Origin: Lactarius indigo
Lineage: Eukaryota > Basidiomycota > Agaricomycetes > Russulales > Russulaceae
Assembly: GCA_025766275.1 (NCBI GenBank)
Contig: JAFKAC010000031.1
Location: forward strand, 124,001 to 188,000
Length of the DNA stretch: 64,000 nt
Reading direction: 5' to 3'
The notes beneath the pieces were generated by a model. It saw only the letters and a list, made by a program, of their open reading frames with translations, was not told the DNA's origin and searched no databases. Positions 36,212 to 49,001 of this stretch are shown in pieces. How positions within the stretch are numbered: position 1 is the stretch's first letter; every line of letters begins with the position of its first letter. Position numbers and translations under genes: made by a program.

Positions 36212-38105
36212 ATGTCCAACGATATCCGATTCGGGACATGGAAATCGTATGAAGCAGTCCCAGTGCTTCCTAGCATCGAAATCCTCGGCTATGACTTCCT
36301 CGCGCCGTACTCCCTGGCCTTGTTCATCAGCGCGCTCGAGATGGGAGTCATCGTCGTCTGCTTCACGCGCTTTATGGCCCGCCGCGCAGAGGCAGAATCG
36401 TCCCCCATCAAACTCCTCGTCTACTTCCTCACCTTCGTCTCCCTGTGAGTTTTTTTTCCCCCTCCTCCCTCTCCCAAGCCACCGCACGCACACGCGCATA
36501 TATATCATTGACGCACTAGGAACACAGGTTCCAGACGGGGACGACGTTCGCAGCGTGGTGGAAGATATTCGTGGTGGATTTCGGAAATTGGGTGCGTTAT
36601 TTGATTTCGGCTTTGATCGCCGCATCTTACCCGACTCTCTCATCTCCTTTCATCAGGGTAGCCGCGGCCGTTCCCGCATGGCCCCAGAAGGTCCATACGT
36701 CGCTGGTGCGCATTTGTGGCGGTCCCGCTCTCGCCCCTCGCATCTTTTTTTTTATTGACCCTTTTGTGACTCTCAGACGACCCTGTTGGCCGCGCCGGTT
36801 CAGCTTTTTCTCACATGGCGCTGCTGGCACGTAAGCGTTTTGGGCATCACTCGGCTGATCCGCTGTGGAAATCTCACTTGACGTTCTTTTTGGATACCTC
36901 CGTGCAGCTCCTGAAGCGGAGATGGTTCATTGCAGTAAGCGTCCGGAATAGCCTTTTTGTTGAATGAACCCTGGAGAATTAACCGCTACCTTGTTCTTTC
37001 TCTAGCTACCCCTCGTCCTGTTGGTCATCGGCACCATCATCACGACCATCTATGTCATGGTTATACTTTTCCGCATTCAATTCGCGAGCAAGGACACGTT
37101 GACTGTAGAGCTGCACACGTTTTTCACATGTTGTACGTCCTTCACGTGCAAGTCCCTACTGATCTGGGTCTGATTGCGGGCCTCCAGTCGCCGCCTGTTT
37201 GGCTTTCTCTGCAGGTGAGATCCTTTCGCACCAAAATAAATGATTCGCGGACCGTTTAACGCTCGATCATCTAGCTATCGACATTTTCGTCACTGGCATT
37301 CGTGAGTTCGCGCGATCTTTATACAGAGCAGTGACCAATACCGACAACACATCCGTCTCCGCGTCGCAGTTCTCGCATTTCTCATCCGGTCTCGTTCTGG
37401 TGTATACACAAAGCGGTTTCGCAAGGTGAGGCACATCACGTTCTCACACGGGGTGGATTGGCCTGCTCACTGGATTATCAGGTGCTATCACAGCTCATTC
37501 GGTATCACCTGGGAATCGGCGATCCCGCCTTGCACCTGCGCTCTGGCCGCTTTAATTGCATGCATCCGCGGGGTATGTGTCGTACTGCAAATTCAAGGAC
37601 CGACATCACTCACGTGTACTACCTACCCTATAGGCACCTTTCGTCTCTTACTGGGCCGTCCTGCTACAAACCATCCTCGGAAAATTGTACGTCATTTCGC
37701 TGTTCGTGACCCTGTACGTTCTTCTCCAATTCCAAATCTTTTTTTCTTGTCCTTCTCGTTCATCAGTTCGTTGCCATCGCACATACTATAGGGAAGGTCG
37801 CGCAAAGCTAGCCGACGTCGCAAATCTCACACACTTCCCGACCTTAACGAACACAAGCCGGCTCGACCGAAGATGGTCGTCGATCGCGCGAGACGTTTGC
37901 GACCAAACCGACCCGATACAAGGGTCCCAGCTACCCATGCACGTACGTAGTCCCCCCCTTTTTTTTTCGTTACTCGAGAGAGAGGGTTGACCCCCCCCCC
38001 CCCTTTTGTTTTTCCTTCAGTTGGCACTCGTTCCAGTGCAAAACAATCACTGGGGATGAGACAGCTGTCGAAACAAGCACGCCGGACTATCCGCTGTCCG
38101 TGTGA
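36212..38105 (+). CDS. Seven-span membrane protein, DUF6534-like
   Basis: Fungal-specific integral membrane proteins of unknown function, common in Agaricomycetes and receptor-like in shape. ATG 36212 starts MSNDIRFGTW. Membrane segments in order: LAPYSLALFISALEMGVIVV (exon 1); LLVYFLTFVSLF across intron 1; LLAAPVQLFLTWRCWH (about 36785-36830); LPLVLLVIGTIITTIYVMVI (about 37006-37065); TFAACLAFSAL near 37190; CALAALIACI near 37540; WAVLLQTILGKLYVISLFV near 37650. Loop motifs such as TWRCWHLLKRRWFIA fit the DUF6534 type. At least nine short introns. The tail reads ITGDETAVETSTPDYPLSV then TGA at 38103-38105. One extra G near the acceptor at about 36655 is needed to keep frame, as in the neighbouring genes. 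An intron near 37940-38020 holds a run of 13 C. Family assignment is from the segment pattern and is moderate. Confidence 0.65.
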
Positions 38106-39323
38106 CCCCTCCCACATACATCCCCCCCTTGTAGTCTCGTGCGATCGTGGATTAATCACGCTATGCGGACCCTATCAGCGCTCGTCCAGTAGCATGGCAT
38201 AATGACGTGGAGGACGTCTCTACATGGTAATATAGCGCCAAGCACTGCGGCTCTCAGATATGGACTGGGCTACCTCGGCGTGTCTGGTACCCCCGACCAG
38301 CCCGTGTTCCCTGCCCCCATTAGGGCAACAAAGTATTGTACTGTACTATACTTGTGTAAACTAGACCTGCTGTCGCTAACTCATAGCTTAGTCGTTGCTT
38401 TATTCGCTGCATTCACAATTGAAGGTATTTATTACTTTTATCTTTTTTTTTATCGTTCCGGGTCCTTTGGCACTTTTTCCATTCATGTGATGAAATACAG
38501 CACTTTTGGCATTCTGTACCGCCGTATGTGACAGGGTGTTTACGCCCACCAACAACCCGTAGCTGGGTGCTGTGCTTTTGCGGCTGATCATCGATCATCA
38601 CCCACAATCAATCCCTTTTTTGGAAGGAGAGAATAGGCTAACTGGCGGACATCATCGCCCTACTGTACTGCCCAGACGCCCCCTGTTGATCTGTTGACCT
38701 TTCCAGGCGGAGCCCGCGTTTATGTGGAATCACAAATATGTCACCATTGACACAATAGCGCCCTGAGGCGGTCGTTCAATCCGTGTGAGTGTGTACCTGA
38801 GAGTATTAATTAGCCGCCGAGAGGTTCTTCCTTATCCGTCGTGTAACTTATAATTAGTGAAGGTCACTCATGCTGCTGTAACTTTTGAAAGCTTACTGGG
38901 AGGAGGGCAAGAGGCCAAACTCAGTTGCATGACCCGGGGTCAAAGTATTTGACGAGCCCGCGAAAGGTGGTATTATATAGTGGGGTAATATACGTACAGG
39001 CCGATGGAGAAGGAATGCGAGACGATAGTACAGCCCATTGCTACGGTATTTAAGGAATTGAGAGTAACGCGACTCGATGATGAGGCCAAGCTGAGGAAAC
39101 GACACACGACGCCCAGAGCAAGAAATAAAAACAGAGCGCGACTAGGAGAGGAGAGCGAATGTGCACCACAGTTGAAACGAAGAATTATGACCCTCTAGAG
39201 ATAGAATAGAAACAGCTTACACAGTGCAAGATGGAGACGATTCAATGACGATGGCGATGATAGCGAGAGCGATAAAAAAAAGGAAAGGGTAAGAAAAAAA
39301 AGAAAGAGATACTAGGCTAGGTC
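38106..39323. other. Intergenic, convergent gene ends
   Basis: Downstream ends of the membrane protein gene (+) and the PP2C gene (-). Nothing else recognised; 39260-39310 is A-rich. Confidence 0.5.
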
Positions 39324-40829
39324 CTATAACGCCTGGACGATGATCGTCGTGTCATCCATCCACGGAGTATCCATGTCAAGCGTGACCATCTGCGAGATGG
39401 ACATGAGGTCCTCGCCGCCGAGCGCACGCCGCAGCAGCCGCAGCGCGAGGTTCTCGCCCTTCGCAGAGGCGGCTTCCGAGATGCAGCGCGCCCAATCCGC
39501 CGCCATCTCCGCGCGCGCGGTGCCGTCGTACAGCTCAGCTGAGGCCGTCCGTGGCGAGGACGAGGAAGGAGCGCCCCGCGGCGCCGGCGGCGCTCCGTGG
39601 GGGCAAGGCGGCGGTGGACCACGTCCTGGCACGGAGGAGATGTACGGCGGCGTGCGGTTGCGCGCGAGGAACGTTTCCCACGGCGTCGGATCGGGCACGC
39701 CTGGATAGAGGTTGTAGAGCACGCGGCGGGTGAAGATCGCGGGCTGCTTGAAAGGCGCATCGCCGATACCTGAAGCGTTGGGGTGGGGTGGGGGGGAATT
39801 TCTCGGTCAGGTACTACGGTGGGGATGACGGTTGGGGAAACTCGGAAATACTTACAGCGGAAGGGCGCGATCGTTCCGAGGACGCGGCCGTGCTGCACGC
39901 TTTCTGGCTCGTCCGGGTGATCACGGCGCACACGTGCGACTTCGGCGGGGTTGGTGCCGTTGTGTAATACATTCAACACCTCGTGTCGAGAGAGGCGCCC
40001 ATCTGCGCCCGGTGTGATGAGGACTATTTTTTTTGTGTATGGGAAATAGGAGTGTGAACAACTGTTTGTTTGGTTGGAAGAAAGCCACGTGGCACGTACC
40101 TGCCTCGCAGTCACCAAGGTTCGCCACCCAGAGGTTCTCGTGCGCCGGATCTACGAGCGCGACGAGCGCCGTGGTGCCGTAAAGGCAGAGACGGGCCTTC
40201 TGGTAGTTCGCACCGTTGCCCCGTCCGTCGCCAAAGTCATTCACCACTTCCTGGATCTCTTCGTCCGTCCGACCCGGCAGCGAGCTCAAGCCCACCCGGG
40301 AATAGCTCCAACACGTCCCCCGCGATGGCGTCGTCGAAGGCGGTGATCGCGTTGGAGAGAATGTCGCGCATGAGATCGGGTCCAGGCGCCGGCGTTGCAG
40401 GTCCCGTGATCACTTTCTGAAGTGACTCTTTCACGATAATAGGGAGGTGATATGCGGTGTGCTCCACCGTGGCATCGCCGAGGTGGCCTGTGGGGAGCAC
40501 TATCAGCGCATCTAGAAATAGAATGCGTTCGTCAATGAGACGCACCGTCAAAGACGCCGGTGAACGTCCATTTCTGCCCGTGCACGTCGAGCTGCCGCAC
40601 GACGAAGCGGTCCTGCGAGCTGTAGCGGAGACACGGCTGGAATGCGACGACGTCTGCGAGTCGGCCACGTGCCGCATCGAACACGGTGCGTTCTGGCTTT
40701 GCGAGAGGTCGTCAGGCGTTGAGTGAGGTCCTTCTCGGAGAGTGGTTCAAAAGCACAGCGTAACGGAGAATCGTCGGGTCGCTCGGCGAACTCGACATGC
40801 ACTTCTGCGACAGCGGGGTCGGAGCACAT
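39324..40829 (-). CDS. PP2C-type protein Ser/Thr phosphatase; frame interrupted
   Basis: Metal-dependent phosphatase of the PPM family, in layout closest to the PDP-like branch. Four exons: 40829-40546, 40487-40100, 40023-39856, 39769-39324, GT-AG. Motifs in order: VFDGH across intron 1 (metal-binding Asp and Gly), LYGTTALVALVD, NLGDCEAVLITPGADGRLS, RVLGTIAPFR, NRTPPYISSVP, VLATDGLS (metal Asp), DDTTIIVQAL at the end. About 430 residues expected. Single extra bases break the frame near 40700 (after LTQRLT), 40285 (after ELFPG), 39635, about 39570 and 39545 (after TDGLS). All are one-base additions and all leave conserved codons on both sides. No signal peptide seen; target unknown. Confidence 0.8.
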
Positions 40830-42248
40830 TGGTGCAGAGTAACGTGTGTCAAAAAAAGAGAGGGAAATAGCGGTACGCTAACGCGGACGCGCGCTGCCTC
40901 AGGTTATATATAAGTGATAATGGTCGCTATAGTGGATATGAGACAGGTTGTTGTTGTTGTAGGGGGGCGCCACAATTTAGACTCGGGTCTCGCAGGATAA
41001 TAATGCCCTGGCCACCACCGCTTTACCGGATCTGGGTTTTTGCCGGAGCTTCAAGGACGAGCGCGTGTTACAGAACGTGAATGATGGTTTGCGGCACGCT
41101 CGGCTCAGCGGAATCCGTTTGCGAAACTGGGGTGAAAGAGACGCGTCAGCTGAGACACAGGTTGGGGCTTAGGAGGCAGAGTGCCCCCCAAGCAGTGCAA
41201 AGCTAGCTATATACAGGGACTGTGGGGGTGGAGTGGGTCAAGTGCCGCCCGTCGAATCCGCGTCGACCATGGTGTCGGTCCATTGTAGACTTTCGCGGCG
41301 TGTCCGAATAATCCCACGGGTCATTCCATGCCTACACTAACGGGTAACGGTAACCGCACTCTTTTACTTCCGTTCGCGTATCACGAGCCATTCCGTTCTC
41401 CCGCTATGCCGTGAGACCGCGACAGTTCTCTCCCCATTCAGTCAAGACCGTGTGTGTGCGTGTGTACAATACTGTCCAGAGGTCTTCGAGACCCTGACAG
41501 CCGTGAGGTATTAGAGTGTTTAAGTTGAGCCTGCAACTGCATCTCCGGCCTCACCTCTTTTCGTCGGGATTCGTTTGCTCAAGACTGCGGATCGATCACC
41601 TGTACGCGCTTTGCGCCGAGGGTGGTACTGTAAAATCCAATCTCGTCGACGCGTGACCGGCTTCTGTCGTGGTATAGTCCACGGTTTGGGTCAGCATCGA
41701 GCTTGCGTACTGTATCGGAACGTCCCCAAACGCGCAACCACTGTAACGTTTCACGCCATCACAACAACATAAACATCCGCTTCAAGTTCAGGCCGACTTT
41801 CCACGTTGTCGCCTGAATTTCGGTGACGTGTCAACATCAATGGCAACCACTTCCACAACCAACATCCCATCAATTACAGGTACTGTAGCCCAAGCGTGTC
41901 CTTACTCTGTAGCTCGGTAGGAACTGGTAACAAGAAGGGCGTATCGACCCAAGCGCCCATTCCTATCCGAGATCGCACTGAAACAGTGAAGAACAAGAAC
42001 CCAGGCGGGCCGTCGATGCGAGCCATTGTTTCTATTCTTCGAGCGTTGTACCCTAAAAAGGAAATCTCGGATAATTGTCTTTTTGTTGTCCACAACGGCG
42101 TCATTCTTCGTCGTACAAAAGCAAAAGCCATGCCAATGCCACTTTCCCATCCTCTGCCACTGAGGCGTAGGCTCTGGCCCTCGCTCATTCACTGTCCCTC
42201 TTCTCTTTCTGTTCCTTACTTTCATCATTCCCTTAGACTTTTCACGTC
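40830..42248. other. Intergenic between PP2C and the cysteine-rich gene
   Basis: Divergent promoters of the two genes. No further gene recognised. A TATA-like TATATATAAG at 40905-40914 lies about 80 bp upstream of the PP2C start (minus-strand gene; orientation ambiguous because the core is palindromic). Confidence 0.45.
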
Positions 42249-45029
42249 ATGCTGTTTCGCTTGCTACTCATTTCTACACTTCCTTTCCGCGGCTCGGGGA
42301 GCCGCTGTAGCCATCAATTCGACCGTTGTTTGCTCTGCAGGACAGTGTATTCAGGGTTTCACGAACACCACCAGTGCGTAGTTGTCTTCCCTTGCGTCGT
42401 CGTTCACACTAACGTTGTGTCCCCAAGTCGGCACTGTATTATCATCACCTAATGTAGCCTCAAACGTACTCCTCCTTCCTGGCCAGTACACGTCGACCAC
42501 GAACCCGCAACTCCTTCATCAACTTCTCACGACTTCTTCGACTTCCTCGTCTCCCGCAACGGGCTTTAATCTTTCCACCGTTCTTTCGCTCCCTCTCAAC
42601 GTTGCATTGCAACCCTGGTCTTGCTATTTATCCCCAGACTCTCTATTCAGGGCAGGCCCAATTTGCCACCCTCCCCAATAGCACAGTGTCCTGGAAATTC
42701 ATCGATCCCTCTCTCGGCAGGCGCGCTCGCACTGTCTTCCAACAGTCTGGGTTGCAGTCACAGCCGGCGGCTCAGACCGCGTAATTCTTTGGGACTCTGT
42801 TCCTGACGTCTCCCAGCTTCCAGGGATAGGCTCCCTGTCCCTTTCCGCCATCGAATCAAATGCCTGTTCGCCTCAATGTTCTAGCGCTGGCGTTTGTTCG
42901 GCCTCTGGTCAATGCACGTGCCCACCTGGTTTCAGCGGCTCATCTTGCGAGACTTGTGCGAAAGGCTTTTTCGGAACTTCATGCCAGGCCTGTCCAACAG
43001 GTTGCACCACCTGCGACGACGGTATTTCCGGAACGGGCCGCTGTCTCTCCTTCTTCCGCCGCCAATGCCTCGTCAGCATGCAACTGTCTCAATGGCGTTT
43101 GCGGTACCAACGGGCAGTGTACGTGCAACTGCTGGCTTGGACTACCGCATCGAACGGCACTCAATGCGCTTCTTGCGCACCCGGATTCTTCCTCGATGGC
43201 AACGGCAACTGCGCAGTATGCCAACTGGGTTGCCAACAATGCGCGGACGGGAGCGGCATCTGTGTCGCTTGCAAACAAGGCTTCACACAGAATGCTAATG
43301 ATCGTACCAAGTGTGACGCCGTGCAGTCTGTCACGACCACCGGAACAGTGTGCCCGGATGGGAGTTTCAGCAACGGTGCAACTTGTCAACCTTGTTCCAC
43401 ATCCTGTTCTACGTGCTCCGGGGCAACGTCGAATGATTGCATCGTGTGCTGGGAATGGCCAATTCACCCTTGGCGGGAGCTGTGTTCCGACAGATAGTAA
43501 TGGTGTCTGTGCAGGCTCTAGCATGATCGCTAATAACAACAAACATGAATGCGACAGTGAGCATTCCGCAGATACTTTTCGCTTGAAATTAGAGTTAATC
43601 GGTCACGCAGGTTGCCCGTCGAAGTGCACTTCTTGCGGGATTCCCAATTTCAGCGTAGCATCGACCATCAATCAATTGCAGTGCAAGGGCTGCCTTCCTG
43701 GCTTCGTTCTGTCCAACGGTCAATGCGTCGAAAGTTGCCCGACTGGGACCTTTCTTTCTCCGCAAGACAATTTGACTTGCACCGGTACGCTCCCGCTCAA
43801 CCCCTTGCACTCGTTCTGACCACCAGTACAGCTTGCTCCTCTCAGTGCAGCACATGCCTTGGAGCGGCCGACTTCTGTCTCACTTGCAACGGCGGTCAGC
43901 TTGCCTCGGGCGGTAAATGCGTCGCCTCTTGCCCGTCCAACGCTCTTGCCACTGCTGGAGCATGTACCACTTGTCATCCGGATTGTGCGACCTGCTCCGG
44001 GACTTCCTTCAGTCGAATGTACCACCTGCCCACCGGATCGACCAGTGCTTTCCAACGGTCGCTGTCTTCCAACCTGCTCCAAGACCCAGTTCTTTGACAA
44101 GACCAGTGGAAGCTGCCAGCCATGTGACGGCAGCTGTTCGAGTTGCTCTGGCGCAGGACCCAGTAACTGTCTTGCAGTGTTCGAGTTCGACCTCGGTCCT
44201 CCGCGGCGGATCCTGTACGGCGGCGAACTGCGGCGGGAATGCAACGGCCGTTGTACCCGGACTGGGGGTGTGCCTCTCGGATCTCGTCTCCGTCCCCCAG
44301 GTATCGGGCACCTCCGTCCCAATTCCGCTCCCCACCGTCACGGGCATCGACACGCCGGCAGTGACGAACACCGGTGGGGGCCGCGCGCTCACGTGGTGGG
44401 AGATCCTGCTGATGGTTCTCGGATGCGTCTTTATCTTCCTCTGCGTCCTCGCGCTCTTCCGGCGGCGCATGCGCGCGAAGCGCGCACAAGCAGACGGCCT
44501 GCGTTCGCGGCGGCGAAGAACATCGACGCGCGTGGGGCCGGGTGGCGCGCGAAGCTCGCCTCGCTGTTTTCGTTCGGGCCTCGGGTACCAAAAGAGGAGA
44601 AGGTCGCGCTGCGCGTCGCGCGGCTGCGGAATCTCGAGGAGGAGCGCCACATGGCGGCGCTTGGGAAGCTCGGCGTCGGCGGAATGCCGAGCGCGGGGAG
44701 CAGCGCGCTGCCCTCGCATTATGCGCGCTCTCGCAGGCTCTCGGCTCTCGGTGGCGATGCCGACTCGTTCTACTCGCAAGGTCACGGGGCTCCCGCCACG
44801 CGCGCCGGCACCGCGCCAGCCGGTGAATATGCGCAGCGTCGAACGCGCCGCCTCGGCGCGGTATTCGGGGACGACGATTAGCAGCGCTACGTCGGACACG
44901 GAGGCGCAGCGGTACGCCAAGTCGATTGAGGAGCGGGAAGAGCCCGGGATTGGTCAGGGAGGGACTTGGCTGGCCCACACGGGAACGGGAACGAGCCAGG
45001 AGTCGCGGAATCCCTTCAGGCGTGCGTAA
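42249..45029 (+). CDS. Cysteine-rich (EGF/furin-like) single-pass membrane protein; frame interrupted
   Basis: Predicted cell-surface protein with growth-factor-receptor-like cysteine repeats, a type common in Agaricomycetes and of unknown function. ATG 42249 starts a signal-like MLFRLLLISTLPF. An N-terminal beta-rich region (GFNLSTVLSLPLNVAL, VSWKFIDPSLG, DRVILWDSVPD) precedes EGF-like CSASGQCTCPPGFSGSSC (about 42890-42950). Furin-like CxxC repeats follow from 43150 to 44190 (CAPGFFLDGNGNC, CSTCSGATSNDC, CLGAADFCLTC, CHPDCATCSG). One membrane helix ILLMVLGCVFIFLCVLALF (about 44404-44460) is followed by a basic cytoplasmic tail (RRRMRAKRAQ, KEEKVALRVARLRNLEEERH). Introns near 42375, 43558 and 43792. 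The frame shifts about ten times. Every shift I resolved, including those near 42290, 42612, 42715, 42750, 43455, 44005, 44175, 44490 and 44505, is an added base. Confidence 0.7.
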
Positions 45030-48000
45030 GATTATGTATACTGAATCATCACCTCACGAGGACATATCTGCCTTTGATCTCATATTGTATCTATTTGTAG
45101 TTACTGTTTCCTATTGATATCTGTATGAGCCCGTCTAGTTTAATGGAAAGTTGTCGCTCCTACTCGGTGAAGGGGGTTAGGCGGGGGCATGTGAGTGAGC
45201 CATGACGCAGATTTGAATCCGTGGGTTGATTAGACCCCATGGGTCGTCTCACATCTGGGTAACCACCCTGGCCTTGGCCTACTCTGCTTCTGCACGACTG
45301 AACTCTTCGCTAATACGCCAGACCTGCAACTGAGTTTGTGGAGCGCATGATTCTGGGCCCTTCACTTGATCAAAGCGGAAACGTGGGCAAGCAGATGGCG
45401 CGTTCAGGGCAATAGCGGTGTCAGGAAACAGATCGGGCACTATCTGGCCGACACCTTCTCGACCTACAGCAGCAGGCGTTCGTATGGGCCATTGTGAGGT
45501 ACGGCCCAATATACGCCGATAGTGAGATAGACGTGTAAGCGTCCCAGAGGCGAAACGCGAGGAGGAAAGGACAACCTCAAACACTAGGGAACCATAGTAC
45601 CAAAAAACCTGTGAAGCTCAACGAGTCAGCTACCAAGATATATCTCAAGGACAATAAGCTCAAGTCGAAAGACCCGAAACGGAAAACGGTACTTGAAACC
45701 GGCCATATATCAAGTGAGGATCGGCCACTTCCATGTGAACGGATGCCTGCACAGATTCAAAAGTGCAGACAGCGCGCGACGCTCGGCTTGTGGACACCAT
45801 ACCAAAACTTTCTGCTCGATTGACAACATACAGCATACTGCCCCCCCGCTCATCGCAGATATCAAGAAGAAGGAATGGTTCTTACAAGGAGACAACAAAG
45901 CGGCGATCCCTCTGGTCGAGTTCATAGACGATTCGAACAAACGGACAGGTGAGAAGATTGGGATAGCTCTGAAGGAAACGCATTGGAACAACCAACATGA
46001 TAGTTCGTAGTTCGCTCACCACACACTCCCCAGAAGCGGGCGATGTAGGGAGTTGGCCCAAGCGCAGATCTAGGACGAACATCACCCGGGGGTCATCCAA
46101 CGATGCCGCTCAGATCTCGCAATGGCTGGCACCTCAATCCTGACGCTTGACGAGAAGCTAATGAAGCTATGTTGTGGTGACTCCAATCCCGGGAGGGGCA
46201 AGAACTTAGGATGATAAGGCAGGACCAGTGAGCATATCTCTGCTGATACATCGTTTTTGTCGTCGTCGATCCGTGCGAAGTCTAACTGGTTGAGTGTTAC
46301 TGCCTCCGACAGGTCTTATTCATCTGCTCCACCTAGAATGCGTGTGCGTGACGTCGCGTCTTGACTGCTAGCCTGACCAAAAAACTCAGTAAGACACCTT
46401 GTGTCTTCTTTGCTTGCCTTTGCGTGAATGCCGTGCGTTTTTGTTTTCGCTCTATATGCGGGACGAGCAGTGGGGATCGGCAGTGGGAGGCCACCAACTG
46501 CATACTTTGCTGGGAATCGTTCGTGAATGCTGATCCTGTTTGGGCGGGTTATCAGTGTCCAGTCTCCGGAGGTAGGGAGGTTGTTCTCGCGGTGTAACTC
46601 GTCTTACGAATGGATTTCGGGCAGTTTCTGTCCCGGTTCGCGTACAAGTCGGATTAACACAATACGCGGGATATCTTCTCCGTTTCCTGGGTCGTGTGCT
46701 CTCCGTCGTAGGTACCGAAGACGTCCAAGGGTTCAAGGCAATCCGAGGCAAAATGCCAAGCAAAATGCCCTCACTTGCGGTGGCGCGTGCTTTGCTTAGG
46801 CTCCGTCCTCGGCTTCTTCGAATAGGTTTTGGTCACACATACGTATCTGCTGTCGGTCAGCTACTGTTGGTGGGACACTTGCGAAAGAACCGTGTGCGAA
46901 TTGTCAGGTGCTACGTCGTCAGCAGCTTGGCTTCGTCCATCTGGCCTTCCTTGTAGAATTTGGCTCTGAGTCGTTTGCTTCTTTCCGCCACCCGTCTCGG
47001 GTGGAAGAGGACTGGAACCCTGGGTACGAGGATTTGATGTAGCGGTCCTTTTATGGGAGCTGTCTTGGGCACGACTATCTCAACCAACCCGCTTCTGACG
47101 TGGTGTGCAGCTGCATGCCGAGGCCTCGTTTGGTAGCTTATGGACCTCGTGCCAGGGCACCTTAGGGCCTTTCATCGGCGGAGGCGCCGCCTGTGTTAGC
47201 CCTTTATTGAACTTGTCCTTTATCTCCGCCATGCTGCTATGTATCATTAGTACATTCGGTTAGTATTTGATTCTCCTTTCTGAGACTCTTGTTGGTCTCG
47301 GATCTGCGCCCGCTTACGCACTTTTCTACTCTGTCCCCACTGAAAGTGAGCGCCCCCCATATGATTTAGCTGTATCAGACAGACCCGAGGAGGTAGTTAA
47401 TACCTCGCTAGTGCTTTTCCCAACGTCTTCGGCTAGCGTCTGTAGCAACATCGCCGCTTTGGCTAGTTTTCTGGTGGAATTCTGTCACGGTTGGGCCTTC
47501 TGGTCAGTTGGAGTGCTCTCGAGCTCAGGCTTTCTACTCAGCTTCTTGAAGCCTAATGTCATCTTTTCGTGCTGCGTAGCGTACGACGACGTCTGCCGGG
47601 TTTGTCGGGGACGGGGCCTTGTCCGAGGTTGTTTCCCTCAGGACTACTGCAAAAGCGGCCAGCGTTCATCTCACTCCTTTAGAGACTTTGCTACCGATTG
47701 ACCTGCGATGTGGGGCGCGATTTACTTCTGACCCTATCGCTGGGGGAGGTGCTGGGTGTCGGCGACACTCACTCGCCTACCGCCTGTTGCCGTTACTGCC
47801 TAATTTTTCAATCCCGTGAGTTTTGTATGGGGTAGGTTTGTCATGAGGTTTTTGGAGTGTTTTTCGTGTGTACGTACATTCCCTTGCTATAGTGTAGCAT
47901 ACTCTAGTATACCTCTGCCACTGAGTTTACGGTGACGTGTCTTGGTGGGTGGTTACCGAGAGGAAAAAGTTCCCCTACCACTGCACTCTTAGAAGACTAG

Positions 48001-48956
48001 TCTCGTAACAGTTGCGGAATGGGGATGTTTACAAGCGATGTAGACTGACAAGGAGACGAGTCACCTGTCCCAGGTCATTTGAAGACAGACCCGCGTTCTT
48101 GAACCTGAGAATAGACAAGAAACCTTGCAAGAAAGTTGGCAAAAAATTAATTAATAATTCTCAACTGTAATTATGGATTGTAACCTTTTTTATTACATAA
48201 GTGTTAGTTACTGCCTTTTCCTTGTTTTCAACAACGGGATCGTGTTATCAATGCTCAGCGACTACAAGGCCCACCAGCGCTCTCCACTGGCACACAAGAC
48301 ATGCCTACGCATTGAACACTCCTTTAGAAGGAAGACATATACTCTGGTGTGTAAATATGGCCGATATGCTTTGGGATGGAGGGGATATGGACTGTCACTT
48401 CTGAATCCTCCTAGCTCAACGCATCATCCCGCAATTCGTAGTCGACTCTGGACTTCTGACAGCAGGAAAATGGACATTCCCATTATCTTACAGTAAGTCA
48501 CGTCTGATATCTTCTGTTCCTACTGTCTGCGTCCACAACACCGATAAACGAGTCCCTCTTGTTCAGGATTTTCTCTCGACATATCTTCCCGTCCTGCTCG
48601 CCCTCTCGAGTTCTGCAATGCGTGCTTACGCCAGAGGGTCGACTCGCTCTCAACAAGTTGTCGGCTCGATCACTTCAGGTTGGTGCTTTCGTCCGACTGG
48701 AGGGATATCCTGACTACACCTCTGGACAGGATACGGGAGGAAAAGTATGTGTTCGGCATCTTCCAATGAGCTTACATCTTCTCCTCTACGCTCACAGAAG
48801 TACGACCAACAAGAAGATGCCAAATGAACCCTTGGTTGTCAAAAGACCTAAGCGAGCAGTACCGCGTGACTGGAAATTAGACAAAAAAAATTATTGCTTG
48901 CGTTATCGCCTCGTGCAGGCATTGAATAATTTATTCCAGAATTCGACATTGCCCCT

Positions 48957-49001
48957 GGCGATCAAGTCCTTTTTTTTTTTTTTTGAGGCGATCAAGTCCT
49001 T
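48957..49001 (-). mobile_element. Poly(A) tail-only retroposon insertion with 15-bp TSD
   Basis: GGCGATCAAGTCCTT occurs at 48957-48971 and again at 48987-49001. Between the two lie a T-run (continuing to 48984) and GA. This is the footprint of a minus-strand poly(A) retroposon truncated down to its tail, with a perfect 15-bp target-site duplication. Confidence 0.65.

Noticed and set aside
43974..44978. Two long minus-strand open frames (334 and 303 codons) opposite the cysteine-rich gene
   Set aside because: Arg/Ala/Pro-rich antisense frames caused by high GC; the plus strand carries recognisable Cys repeats and a membrane helix.
45128..45240. tRNA-like stretch (TAGTTTAATGG then GATTTGAATCC)
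   Set aside because: The A- and B-box likenesses are present, but no acceptor stem or T stem pairs and no anticodon arm can be drawn.
47267..47701. 144-codon open frame, plus strand
   Set aside because: No family motif, odd composition and no supporting splice or promoter context.
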